Assembly (NCBI GenBank): GCA_965198185.1
Contig: CBDAOU010000002.1
Span: 1,426,001 to 1,490,000, forward strand
Direction: 5' to 3'
Source of the DNA: JAJECS01 sp965198185
Lineage (GTDB): Bacteria > Chloroflexota > UBA11872
DNA length: 64,000 nucleotides
Below, in pieces: positions 43,394-51,571 of this stretch. The notes under the pieces are model-generated. The model saw only the letters and a list, made by a program, of their open reading frames with translations. It searched no databases and had not been told where the DNA came from. Position 1 is the first letter of the stretch, and each line of letters starts with the position of its first letter. The position numbers and the translations under genes are program-made.

Positions 43394-44071
43394 ATGAGCG
43401 GCACAGTCTTGATCATCGAAGACGACGCGAAGATCGCGAACTGGGTCCAGGTGTACTTCGAGCGCGCTGGATACGCGGCCCAGGTTGCTCATGACGGCGA
43501 AGCCGGTCTGGCGCTGGCCCGCGATCTGGCTCCGGACCTGATAATCCTTGATCTGCTGCTTCCCCGTCTCGATGGGGTCGAACTGTGCAAAATACTGCGT
43601 CGAGAGTCCGACGTTCCGATACTCATGCTGACGGCCAGGGAAGCCCCTGCCGAGCGAATTATCGGACTGGAAACCGGAGCTGACGATTACATCGTCAAGC
43701 CCTTCGATCCAGCGGAGGTCATCGCGCGGGCCGAGGCCGTGCTGCGTCGCGCCACGGGCAGAGCGCAGCAAGTTCTGACATGCGGCGACATCACCCTGGA
43801 TGAGTCCACCAGGAGCGTGACGGTCAATGAAAAACCCGTGACGCTAAGTCAGGCGCAGCTTGCTCTGCTATCAACGTTCATGCGTCATCCCAACCAGGTG
43901 CTTACCCGCGACCAGCTGATCGCGATGGCATTCAACCACGGATTTCAAGGGTTCGACCGCGCCATCGACAGCCAGATCTCGCGCCTGCGAAAGCGGCTCA
44001 GCCGAGACGGTGCCCAGCCTATTCAGACCGTCTACGGTGCCGGCTACAAATTCGTGGTAGAGGACGAATGA
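43394..44071 (+). CDS. OmpR/PhoB-type response regulator
   Basis: A 225-residue regulator. The receiver domain has acidic residues at 10-11, phospho-acceptor Asp53 (ILDLLLPRLDG), Thr80 and Lys102 (DDYIVKPFDP). The C-terminal winged helix carries LSQAQLALLSTFMRHPNQVLT and DSQISRLRKRLS, the DNA-recognition helix, then YGAGYKF. ATG 43394 (GAGAGG upstream). Its stop overlaps the kinase start (ATGA). It lies 149 bp downstream of the His-rich lipoprotein. Confidence 0.95.
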   Translation: MSGTVLIIEDDAKIANWVQVYFERAGYAAQVAHDGEAGLALARDLAPDLIILDLLLPRLDGVELCKILRRESDVPILMLTAREAPAERIIGLETGADDYIVKPFDPAEVIARAEAVLRRATGRAQQVLTCGDITLDESTRSVTVNEKPVTLSQAQLALLSTFMRHPNQVLTRDQLIAMAFNHGFQGFDRAIDSQISRLRKRLSRDGAQPIQTVYGAGYKFVVEDE

Positions 44072-45507
44072 TGTCGCTGCGTTGGAGAATCATGGGTTCA
44101 ATGGTCGTTGTTATCATTCTCACCGCCTTGATCAACATTGGAGTAGGGTATTGCGCAACACAGGCCCGTCTGGGAGTCTTTGTAGACGAGATAAGTGATG
44201 TTGAGGCGAGCCAGCTAGCCCAAAATCTGAGTCTTGCGTATACCGCTTCCGGCAGTTGGAAAACGGTGGATCGGCCGCTGTTTGAGTCCGGATTCATCTA
44301 CGATGGATCCCCGAAAGGCGAGCGGTCGGACGAACGTGAGGGAGAGCTCGTCGAGCGCCTCGATCACGACCAGGTTCGAGTCGTCATCGCTGACGCCGCC
44401 GGACGTGTGGTGAAGGACAATTCATCCGAATTGCTGCCTGGAACCATCGCACCCGCTCTGGACGGGAATCGTGAAGCGGTCTTCGATTTAGATGCAAACC
44501 AGATCGTGGGATACGTATATGTGGATGTAAATCACGAGTTTCTGTCGACCGAGTCGCATGGGTTTCTCAATACGCTCCTTTATATCACCCTCATTGGAGG
44601 ACTTCTGACGGCCGGTGCCGCCATTCTGCTGGCCGCGTGGTGGTCCAAGCGGATTACGGCACCGGTGACGGCGTTGACCGAGGCAACCCAGGACATTGCC
44701 CAGGGCGACACGACCCAGCTACCGGTCACATCCTCGGATGAGTTGGGCCGGATGAGCGCGGCTTTCAATCGGATGTCCTCCGCCTTGGAATCGCAGCGCG
44801 AGCTCCGCAGGCGGCTGACAAACGATGTCTCCCACGAGTTGAATACGCCGCTGAGCGTCATTCAGCTGGAGGCGCAAGGGCTCCGCGACGGACTGCAGAC
44901 GCCTGATCGCGCGTCGGACCACATCATCCAGGAAGTAGCAAGGCTGCGCGGTCTCGCAACTGATCTGAGTTGGCTTGCCGAGACCGACCACGGTGAGTTG
45001 AGGCTCACGCTCCAGGCAAGTTCGATCTACGAACTGCTCACCGCGGAGGTGGACCGCTGGCAGCCGCAATCGCAGGCCCGACAGGTGAAATTGTTGCTAC
45101 AGGTAGCCGCCGACCTCCCGGCCGTGAACCTCGACCAAATGCGAATGAGCCAGGCATTGGGAAACGTCCTCGGCAACGCTATTCATGGCACCGAGGCCGG
45201 CGGGAGCATCGTGCTCAGGGCGGAACTCGAAGGCGATGCGGCGCTGGCTATCTGGATCATTGATGACGGGATCGGCATCCACGCCGCCGACCTGCCCCAT
45301 GTCTTCGACCGCTTCTACCGTACCGACCAATCTCGAAGTCGTGGGATAGGTGGCAAGGGTCTGGGATTGGCCATCGCCCGGGCCATAGTCGAAGCCCACG
45401 GGGGCACAATTGCCGTGGCAAGCGACGGGCTTGGGCAGGGTGTCACGGCGACGCTACGCCTTCCCCTGAACTCGCGAGTGACGGACTCCATCGCTGGTCG
45501 CGGATAG
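44068..45507 (+). CDS. sensor histidine kinase
   Basis: A 479-residue membrane kinase. TM1 is about residues 8-30, an extracytoplasmic sensor of about 135 residues (LSLAYTASGSWKTVDRP; rich in acidic residues) follows, TM2 spans about 168-191, then a HAMP domain, HisKA with His256 in NDVSHELNTPLS, and the HATPase domain (NVLGNAIHG, IIDDGIGIH, GGKGLGLAIARAIVEAHGG). It is of the BaeS/CpxA layout. Its coding sequence has more A+T-rich codons (ATA, TTA, AAT) than flanking genes. Partner of the response regulator just upstream. Confidence 0.94.
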   Translation: MMSLRWRIMGSMVVVIILTALINIGVGYCATQARLGVFVDEISDVEASQLAQNLSLAYTASGSWKTVDRPLFESGFIYDGSPKGERSDEREGELVERLDHDQVRVVIADAAGRVVKDNSSELLPGTIAPALDGNREAVFDLDANQIVGYVYVDVNHEFLSTESHGFLNTLLYITLIGGLLTAGAAILLAAWWSKRITAPVTALTEATQDIAQGDTTQLPVTSSDELGRMSAAFNRMSSALESQRELRRRLTNDVSHELNTPLSVIQLEAQGLRDGLQTPDRASDHIIQEVARLRGLATDLSWLAETDHGELRLTLQASSIYELLTAEVDRWQPQSQARQVKLLLQVAADLPAVNLDQMRMSQALGNVLGNAIHGTEAGGSIVLRAELEGDAALAIWIIDDGIGIHAADLPHVFDRFYRTDQSRSRGIGGKGLGLAIARAIVEAHGGTIAVASDGLGQGVTATLRLPLNSRVTDSIAGRG

Positions 45508-45632
45508 GCGGCTCACGGCGGCAGAGTCAAGAAGGCCCATCGCCGATCATGCCCTCGGCAAATCGCGGCGTTGCTGATTGTCTCGTGCCAGCGGGTGTCG
45601 GCCGCGAATTCGCCCTGCCGGAGCACGCCGTG

Positions 45633-45680
45633 ACGTGGTCCGAGCTGCGGGACGTGAGGGAGCCCGAGCGGTCGCCGCCG
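45633..45680 (+). pseudogene. remnant of glycosyltransferase C-terminus (duplication)
   Basis: These 48 bases align with 41626-41673, the 3' end of the GT2 gene, at 38 of 48 positions by hand without gaps. The translated remnant reads TWSELRDVREP against TWSELREVMEP in the gene. It is followed, as in the first copy, by AGACTCCTGCCAC and a tRNA-Pro; the 75 or so bases in between are missing here. Confidence 0.6.
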
Positions 45681-45695
45681 ACAGACTCCTGCCAC

Positions 45696-45772
45696 CCGGG
45701 TGTGGCGCAGCCTGGTAGCGCACCTGAATGGGGTTCAGGAGGTCGCGAGTTCGAATCTCGCCGCCCCGACCA
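45696..45772 (+). tRNA. tRNA-Pro (GGG), second copy with an acceptor mismatch
   Basis: From base 8 to the CCA it is identical to the tRNA at 41763. The acceptor's second base is C (CCGGGTG) instead of G, giving a C2-C71 mismatch. The presumptive -10 also differs (CAGACT against TAGACT). The copy may be inactive or weakly active, which is an inference. Confidence 0.85.
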
Positions 45773-45917
45773 ACGACCGTCCGACACGGCACTCTCGGTT
45801 GTCACCTGGGCACGCGGGCCGCCGGCCAACTTTCCTGCAAGTCGCCGCCGGGGATATCCGCGCACCCGCGGGGCTGCATAGAATGGGCCACCTCGGCCAC
45901 ATCGGGTACCGCCATCC

Positions 45918-46842
45918 ATGCCACCCAGCGTTGAACACGACAGCGAAGCCCGCACGTTCGACTGCGCCCCCACGCTCACCGATAGCCAGGTCCTGGAGTT
46001 CTGCCGCGACGGGCACTTGCTCCTCCGGGCGTCGTGCCGGACGAGATCAACCAGAAGTGCTGCGACTACCTTGACGGCAAGATCCCGCTCGACCCGGTCT
46101 CGATGCCACCGGGGATGACGCTGGACGAGCTGGAGCGCATCCGCTCGTCCTACGAACCCAGCGCGATCCTGCTCGAGGACTGGTTCATCGAGCACGTGCT
46201 GCTGAATCCGCAGCTCGCCGGCGCGCTGCGGTCCCTGCTGGGCGCCGGTGTCGGCCTGCCGGTGATCACCAGCCATCACCGCGTCGAGTGCCCCGATGCC
46301 GGCGCAGGGTTGGCATCAGGACTCGGATCACATCTTCGGTCCCGAGCTCAACTTCCTGGAAGTCTTCTACTTCCCGCAGGACACTCCCGCCGGGCTTGGC
46401 CCGACAGAGGTCTTCGCCCGGCACCCACATCGGACCCGTCAAGCGCGACTTCGAGGAGCCCGGCGTTCTGCTCGAAGGTCCCGCCGGCACCATCGGCATC
46501 CACCACCAGAGCATCCTGCACCGGCGCGGCGTCTCCACCTCGACCGGCCTGCGGCGGATGCTGAAGTACAGCTACTGGCGCTCGGCGCCGCCGCAGCGCG
46601 ACTGGATCGTCGAGGACGACTTCGACTTTCACAGCGCCTACTACGGCGGTCACCGCCAGGCCATCTTCGTGGCGCACATGTTCTATTGGCTCTGCGGCAG
46701 GGACGACGACTACCGCGTCATCGGCGGACAGGCATGGCCCTGGCGCACTCCGCAACAAGTGTTCCCGTCCATGGGATTCAACGCCAAGGAGGGCTACCGC
46801 CCGGACTGGCGCCAAACCGGCCCGGACACCTACGCGCTGTAG
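45918..46842 (+). pseudogene. phytanoyl-CoA dioxygenase (PhyH) family, three frame changes
   Basis: Joining four pieces gives a complete Fe(II)/2-oxoglutarate dioxygenase of about 308 residues: an N-terminal DSQVLEFCRDGHLLL, the metal-binding GWHQDSDH (H-x-D), and a distal HHQSILHRRG histidine with arginine. The frame breaks near 46026 (one C missing in CTCCGG), near 46292 (an extra C in CCCC before GATGCC) and near 46416 (an extra G in TTCGCCCGG). Correcting them yields DGHLLLPGVVPDEI, ECPMPAQGWHQD and PGTHIGPVKRDF. Either a recent pseudogene or sequencing errors. TAGAAT at about 45880 may be a -10. Confidence 0.8.
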
Positions 46843-46913
46843 CCGCCCAGGGCTGAGCCCAGATCGCCTAGGGCCGTCGGCCCGGGATTCGCGCGGCCCG
46901 CGAGTCACCGGCC

Positions 46914-46955
46914 TTGACCATTGGCGTATCCTTACTATCAACGAACAGTAAGGAT
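46914..46955 (+). promoter_or_regulatory. vapBC promoter and palindromic operator
   Basis: TTGACC (46914-46919) and TATCAA (46936-46941) form a 16-bp-spaced promoter. Overlapping and following the -10 is a perfect inverted repeat: ATCCTTACT (46928-46936), ten bases, AGTAAGGAT (46947-46955). The right arm contains AAGGA, the ribosome binding site of the antitoxin, six bases before its ATG. Binding of the antitoxin, or of the antitoxin-toxin complex, would both block the promoter and cover the start site DNA. Confidence 0.7.
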
Positions 46956-46961
46956 CCCCAT

Positions 46962-47210
46962 ATGGACGTTGCGGCTCGTGTCAGTTCAAGAGGCCAGGTC
47001 ACGATTCCTCTCGCGGTGCGCGAGGCGCTCACCATCGAAGAGGGCGACCAAGTCATATTCAGGGTGGAGGGTCAGCGGGCGATCCTCGCGCGCAGCCCCG
47101 ATCTCATCCAGCTCGCCGGCTCGGTGAGCGTGCCGGCGACGAAGCACGGCACGTCGTGGGATGACGTACTCCGGGAGACGCGGAGGGCCAGAGCAACCAC
47201 GCGGCGATGA
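46962..47210 (+). CDS. AbrB/MazE-like antitoxin (VapB type)
   Basis: An 82-residue protein with an N-terminal SpoVT-AbrB swapped-hairpin domain: VSSRGQVTIPLAVREALTIEEGDQVIF. The C-terminal part (SWDDVLRETRRARATTRR) likely wraps the toxin. The start lies at the operator's edge; the stop overlaps the toxin start (ATGA). It neutralises the PIN-domain toxin and should autoregulate the operon. Confidence 0.9.
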   Translation: MDVAARVSSRGQVTIPLAVREALTIEEGDQVIFRVEGQRAILARSPDLIQLAGSVSVPATKHGTSWDDVLRETRRARATTRR

Positions 47211-47602
47211 CGGCCTTTCTCGACACCAACGTGCTCGTTCGGCATCTGACCGGCGATCCCCCGACGCAGGCGCGGCTGGCGACCCGCTACCTCGAACAGG
47301 CGGACAGCCTGCTGCTGGCGGACCTCATCCTGGCTGAGGTCGCGTATGTCTTGGAGTCGTACTACGAGGCGCCTCGCCCCCAGGTGGCTGAGGCGCTGCG
47401 GTCCATCCTTGCCTTCCGCGCCATCCGCGTGGTTGATGGCCCGCTGCTCCTACGCTCGGTGGAGTTGTACGAGGTGCACGGCCTCGACTACGCCGACGCC
47501 TATCTGGTAGCAAGCGCAGAGCGGACGGGCGTCGGCGTTATCGCCTCATTCGACCGCGGGATTGACCGGGTCGGGACGGTACGGCGCGAAGAGCCCACGT
47601 AA
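47207..47602 (+). CDS. PIN-domain toxin (VapC type)
   Basis: A 131-residue PIN nuclease. The acidic metal site is complete: Asp6 in AFLDTNVLVR, Glu44 in LILAEVAYVLE, Asp94/Asp97 in GLDYADAYL and Asp116 in IASFDRGID. Such toxins cleave specific tRNAs or rRNA. It is translated from the same message as the antitoxin (ATGA overlap). The module sits between two frameshifted genes. Confidence 0.92.
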   Translation: MTAFLDTNVLVRHLTGDPPTQARLATRYLEQADSLLLADLILAEVAYVLESYYEAPRPQVAEALRSILAFRAIRVVDGPLLLRSVELYEVHGLDYADAYLVASAERTGVGVIASFDRGIDRVGTVRREEPT

Positions 47603-47824
47603 GGTGATCGGCGGAACGATGGACCGATTCACCACTCACGCTGGCCGCGGCACGGGGGCGGCATGCCCACGCCTTGCCTCAATTCGCAGGCCGGATAGAT
47701 CACGACGGCACCTGTCGTCGGGATACCAACTCCATCGTGGGCATTCTTCCCTAGACCCTCCGCCGTAACCCCGTATGATGTGGCGTTCCGCGCAGAGCAG
47801 CGTGCTTGGTCAAAGAGGCTCACG

Positions 47825-48738
47825 GTGAACAATCTCGTCATCCAGACCAATGCGCTGACCAAGCGCTACGGTCACATCCTGGCGGTGGACCAGCTCACGC
47901 TGGAAGTGCCGCGCGGGCGCATCTTCGGGCTGCTGGGTCCCAACGGGTCAGGCAAGACCACCACCATCGGCATGCTGCTGGGGTCTGGTGCGGCCGACCT
48001 CGGGCAGCTTCAGCCTGCTCGGCGCGGGTGAGCCACGCCGAGGCCCTGCATCGCGTCGGCGCCATCGTCGAGCAGCCGTACTTCTATCCCTACCTCTCCG
48101 GACGCCGCAATCTGGCCTATTTCCAGGGCATCTCCGGGCGCGGCTCCCCCAAGGAGCTGGACGATCTGCTCAAGCAGGTCGGCCTCGCGGACCGCGCGAA
48201 CGACCGCTTCCATACCTACTCGCTGGGGATGAAGCAGCGCTTGGGATTGGCCTACACCCTGCTCGGCGACCCCGAACTCTTGATCCTTGACGAGCCGACC
48301 AACGGCATGGACCCGGCGGGCATGGCGGAAGTGCGTGAGCTGATCCAGAACCTCGGGACCGCGAACCGGACGGTGATGCTCTCCAGCCATCTGCTCAATG
48401 AGGTCGAGCATATCTGCGACAGCGTCGCCATCCTCTCCAAGGGCAAGGTGATTGCCCAAGGCGAGGTCGCCGACCTGCTGCACCCGCAGGAGCAAGTCCG
48501 CCTGCGGACCTCCGACGACGCCAAGGCTGTCGAAGTCCTCGCGGGGCTCGATTGGGTGGAGGACGTGCGGATCGAGGGCGACGCGCTCATCGTGACGGCG
48601 CCGCACGACCGAACGTCGGAGTTGAGCGAGGCGCTGGGCCGGTCGGGGGTCTATGTATCTGAGATCACGCCCCTTCAGATGTCGCTGGAGCAGTATTTCC
48701 TCGAGGTCACCGGCGATGCCGAGGGTGAGTCCGAATGA
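47825..48738 (+). CDS. ABC-2 transporter ATP-binding protein, two one-base insertions
   Basis: An ABC ATPase of about 303 residues when repaired. Walker A LLGPNGSGKTTT, then a break near 47982 (an extra G in GGGGTC) and another near 48033 (an extra C in AGCCACG). Repair gives LLGLVRPTSGSFSLLGAG followed by HAEALHRVGAIVEQ. Then SLGMKQRLGLAYTLLG (signature), LLILDEPTNGMDP (Walker B) and SSHLLNEVEHICD. A GTG at 47825 is the start, with AGAGG a few bases upstream; TATGAT at 47774-47779 may be a -10. The stop overlaps the permease start. Both changes are insertions next to short runs, suggesting a sequence error. Confidence 0.88.
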
Positions 48739-49775
48739 TCGGGCAGGTCCTCAGGCTCACCCGATGGGAGTGGTTCAAGCTGCACCGCCGCCGGATGCCG
48801 TGGATTCTGCTGCTCATCGGCGTGGCCATTTCGCAGCTCATCTTCTGGAGCACCTATGCCTTCGTCCAAAGCGGAGGGCCCGCCAGTCAATCGAGCATGT
48901 CGTTTTCCGCGACTGATACGGCTGGTGAGAGCGTTGAGATCGAGTTCACCTGCGCCGATATCGCCAACGCGCGGGAGGGCGAGCTCCCTCTAGACATCGA
49001 GCGTTTCTCTCAGGAAGAACGCCAGAACATCCTCGGGAACCTGCAGGAATTTGCCGAAAGATGTGAATCCGTAACCGAGGACTCCGACGATATCCGGCAA
49101 GCCCTGTTGCCTCCGAACAGCCTCACGTTTGCCTTGGGTAGTTCGTTGGCCTTTTTCGGCGTCATCCTCATGATGATTCTGGCGGCGTCGATCCCGGGGA
49201 CCGAATACGGCTGGGGAACCCTGCGAACCGTCCTGGTGAGGGGCGTCGGCCGCTGGCAGTTGCTGGCGGCCAAAACGCTGGTGATCGCGCTCGTGAGCAT
49301 TGGATTTAGCGCGACCGTACTGGCAATCGTCGGCGTTGCCAGCATGATCGCATCGCTCACGCTGGAAGGCGGCCAGCTTGTTGGGGCCGGGGAATGGTCG
49401 GACCTTGCCATCTCGTTCGGCAAGCTCATCTATGCCTATATGCCGTATGTGGCGTTGGCCGTGCTGATGTCGGTATTGACCTCATCGTCGGGCATGGGCA
49501 TTGCGATCGGCGTCGGCTACTACGTCATTGAGTCGATCGTGGTTGGCATCCTGGCCAACTTCGACTGGTTCGAGGGGGTCTCCACCTTTGTCCTCGGACG
49601 CGCGACCAGCGGATGGATGGAACTCGGCGATTTCTCGTTTGGCGCAGGCGGCGTTGGCGCATTGCCCGACCCTCTGCCCGCCGCGATGGTGATGCTGGGA
49701 TACATCGTCATCCTCGGCGGCCTCGCCTTCTGGCAATTCCAGCGCAGGGACGTCGCCGGCGCCAAGGGCGAGTAG
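48735..49775 (+). CDS. ABC-2 family transporter permease
   Basis: A 346-residue membrane protein with about six helices (ILLLIGVAISQLIFWSTYAF, LAFFGVILMMILAASI, ALVSIGFSATVLAIVGVAS, and others) and a long extracytoplasmic loop (about residues 40-120) after TM1. The TEYGWGTLRTVLVRG segment is typical of ABC-2 permeases. It pairs with the ATPase it overlaps (ATGA); the exported substrate is unknown. Confidence 0.88.
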   Translation: MIGQVLRLTRWEWFKLHRRRMPWILLLIGVAISQLIFWSTYAFVQSGGPASQSSMSFSATDTAGESVEIEFTCADIANAREGELPLDIERFSQEERQNILGNLQEFAERCESVTEDSDDIRQALLPPNSLTFALGSSLAFFGVILMMILAASIPGTEYGWGTLRTVLVRGVGRWQLLAAKTLVIALVSIGFSATVLAIVGVASMIASLTLEGGQLVGAGEWSDLAISFGKLIYAYMPYVALAVLMSVLTSSSGMGIAIGVGYYVIESIVVGILANFDWFEGVSTFVLGRATSGWMELGDFSFGAGGVGALPDPLPAAMVMLGYIVILGGLAFWQFQRRDVAGAKGE

Positions 49776-49826
49776 CGGGGCGCATTTCACGGGCGTCGGC
49801 CTTTCGCGGGCCGGGCGTGTCTTGTA

Positions 49827-49848
49827 GGGGCGGTTCGCGAACCGCCCC
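49827..49848. repeat. 22-bp perfect palindrome between convergent genes
   Basis: GGGGCGGTTCG (49827-49837) is followed directly by its exact reverse complement. The TTCGCGAA core is shared with 13994-14011. It lies in the 102-bp gap between two convergent genes, where a hairpin could help end both transcripts, though no T-run follows. Confidence 0.65.
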
Positions 49849-49877
49849 AGCACAATCCTCCGTCTACGGCCTCAGCG

Positions 49878-50756
49878 CTATCCCAGGAACTCGTGCGCCG
49901 GGCGTCCCTGCACTCCGGGCCGCGCGCGGAACAGGCCGCCCGCGTGTGGCTCGCGCTCGAGCGCCTCGGCGTCGAGCCCCCGCGCCCCGCTCGTGATGTA
50001 GAGATCGCACAGATCAGGTCCACCGAAGGCGCAGCTTGTGACCTGCGTGACGGGCAGCGTGATCTCGCGGTCCAGCCGTCCCTCCGGGTCGAACCGCCGC
50101 ACGCGGCTGCTGCCCCAGAACGCCACCCAGAGATAGCCCTCCGCGTCCAGCGTCATGCCGTCGGGGAAGCCCCATGACTCCGGCACCTCGATGAGCGGGC
50201 GGCGGTTGGAGATGGCGCCGGTGGCAGGCTCGAAGTCGAACACGTCAACCCGCTGCACAAACGAATCGATGAAATACATGCGGCGGTCGTCCTCGGTCCA
50301 ATCAAGCCCGTTGGACACCCAGAGTTCGTCGACCATGGGATGCAGCGACAGATCGGCGTCCAGCCGGTGGAGCACGCCGATCGGGGCATCGTGGGCCATG
50401 CGCGTGGTGCCGGCCCAGAATCGGCCCTGCGGGTCGCACTTGCCGTCGTTCATCCGGTTCTGGGACAGATCCGCCTCGACGGGCACGACCATCTCGAACC
50501 GGCCGTCGCGATCGACGGAGGCGAAGCCATCGGTCACCGCCGCCATATAGCCGCCGGACGCGCGGCGCACCACGGCGCCGGGATACTGCGGGACCTTGAT
50601 CTCCCGGTCCGTGCCCGTTGCCGGGTCGAACTCGTGAATGCGCTTGCCCTCGATGTCGACCCAGACCAGGAGGCCCGCCGTGGGGTCCCACACCGGACCC
50701 TCACCGACGATCGCATGTGCATCGGCCACCAGCTCCACCGCGGTCGATTCACTCAT
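49878..50756 (-). CDS. SMP-30/gluconolactonase family protein
   Basis: A 292-residue six-bladed propeller hydrolase. Metal ligands fit Glu19 (VGEGPVWD), Asn in VSNGLDWTEDD and Asp in YFIDSFVQ; the LNRMNDGKCDPQGRFW-like QNRMNDGKCDPQGRFWAGT carries the substrate-side Asn. It probably opens a sugar lactone (gluconolactone, xylonolactone or similar). It stands at the head of the 50-62 kb catabolic region, with its ATG 42 bp from the DUF624 gene's end. Confidence 0.88.
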   Translation of the reverse strand: MSESTAVELVADAHAIVGEGPVWDPTAGLLVWVDIEGKRIHEFDPATGTDREIKVPQYPGAVVRRASGGYMAAVTDGFASVDRDGRFEMVVPVEADLSQNRMNDGKCDPQGRFWAGTTRMAHDAPIGVLHRLDADLSLHPMVDELWVSNGLDWTEDDRRMYFIDSFVQRVDVFDFEPATGAISNRRPLIEVPESWGFPDGMTLDAEGYLWVAFWGSSRVRRFDPEGRLDREITLPVTQVTSCAFGGPDLCDLYITSGARGLDAEALEREPHAGGLFRARPGVQGRPAHEFLG

Positions 50757-50798
50757 CGTTCACCTCCTGCGGCTGCGGGCCGCGCTCGTGACCAAGCC

Positions 50799-51569
50799 TC
50801 ACCCATCGTCGCGCCACGAAGTATCGGACTCGGTCTCCGGCGCTTCGACTAAAGGCCCGCCAAACCGGTCTTGCGCCATTCGATGTCCGACCAACGCCAG
50901 GGTAACCGGCACCAGAACCGCCAGCGGGAGCACAAAGGCGACGCTCACGCCGACAGCCACCAGGGCGATCAGAACGAAAGCCGCGGAGGACCCGACGCGT
51001 CCAAGAGCCATCGCAAACGCGCCCAGAAATGCGTCGATCGGCGATACGTCAGGGCGAATGAGCAGAGGAAGCAGATACGCCTGCGCGCCGATCCAGACGA
51101 GCGTCAAGTACAGCGCTGCGAAGGCCAGCGCCTGCAGGACGAGTTGTCCCGAGTTCAAGTAGAAGTAGAAGCTGAACACCAGCGCGTACAGCAGCGCGAG
51201 GTCGGCGAATAGCACCAGCCACCCGCGTGGCCAGTACCGCCGAACGGCCCGCCAAAAGTCGCCTGCGCTGACTTCGTCGCCCTGCACGAAGCGCGCCGTG
51301 GCGTCGAAGAGCGCCAGCGTCGCGGGCCCCGCCGACAGGCACGCGACGCCCGTGGCGCCAACCAACGCGAACGCCAGAATTAGCGGCGATTGGGGCGAGT
51401 CGAATCCGCGCGCGGCTTGCTGGACCGCAATCGCCAGAGGAATGCCAACCGCCGGGAGCATGGGGAGCCCAGCCAGGAACCAGAGGAGATTGAGGCGCAA
51501 GCCAAGCGTGCCGAAGTTGCGGACGACCTGCATGACCGCCCACCCCGCATACCTGAGCACGCGCCCCAT
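50799..51569 (-). CDS. DUF624 (YesL-like) membrane protein
   Basis: About 256 residues with five or six membrane helices (LILAFALVGATGVACLSAG, LVLFADLALLYALVFSFYF, FVLIALVAVGVSVAFVLPL). The DUF624 family is usually found beside carbohydrate ABC transporters. ATG 51569 (MGRVLRYAG) is preferred, since an earlier ATG at 51614 lies inside the upstream gene. Its start is two bases from the M24 stop. The C-terminus is acidic and short. Function unknown. Confidence 0.78.
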   Translation of the reverse strand: MGRVLRYAGWAVMQVVRNFGTLGLRLNLLWFLAGLPMLPAVGIPLAIAVQQAARGFDSPQSPLILAFALVGATGVACLSAGPATLALFDATARFVQGDEVSAGDFWRAVRRYWPRGWLVLFADLALLYALVFSFYFYLNSGQLVLQALAFAALYLTLVWIGAQAYLLPLLIRPDVSPIDAFLGAFAMALGRVGSSAAFVLIALVAVGVSVAFVLPLAVLVPVTLALVGHRMAQDRFGGPLVEAPETESDTSWRDDG

Positions 51570-51571
51570 CG

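Noticed and set aside
41840..45700. Prophage or integrative element with an integrase
   Set aside because: No integrase, recombinase, phage or conjugation gene; only the tRNA duplication and base composition suggest mobility, so it was not called a mobile element.
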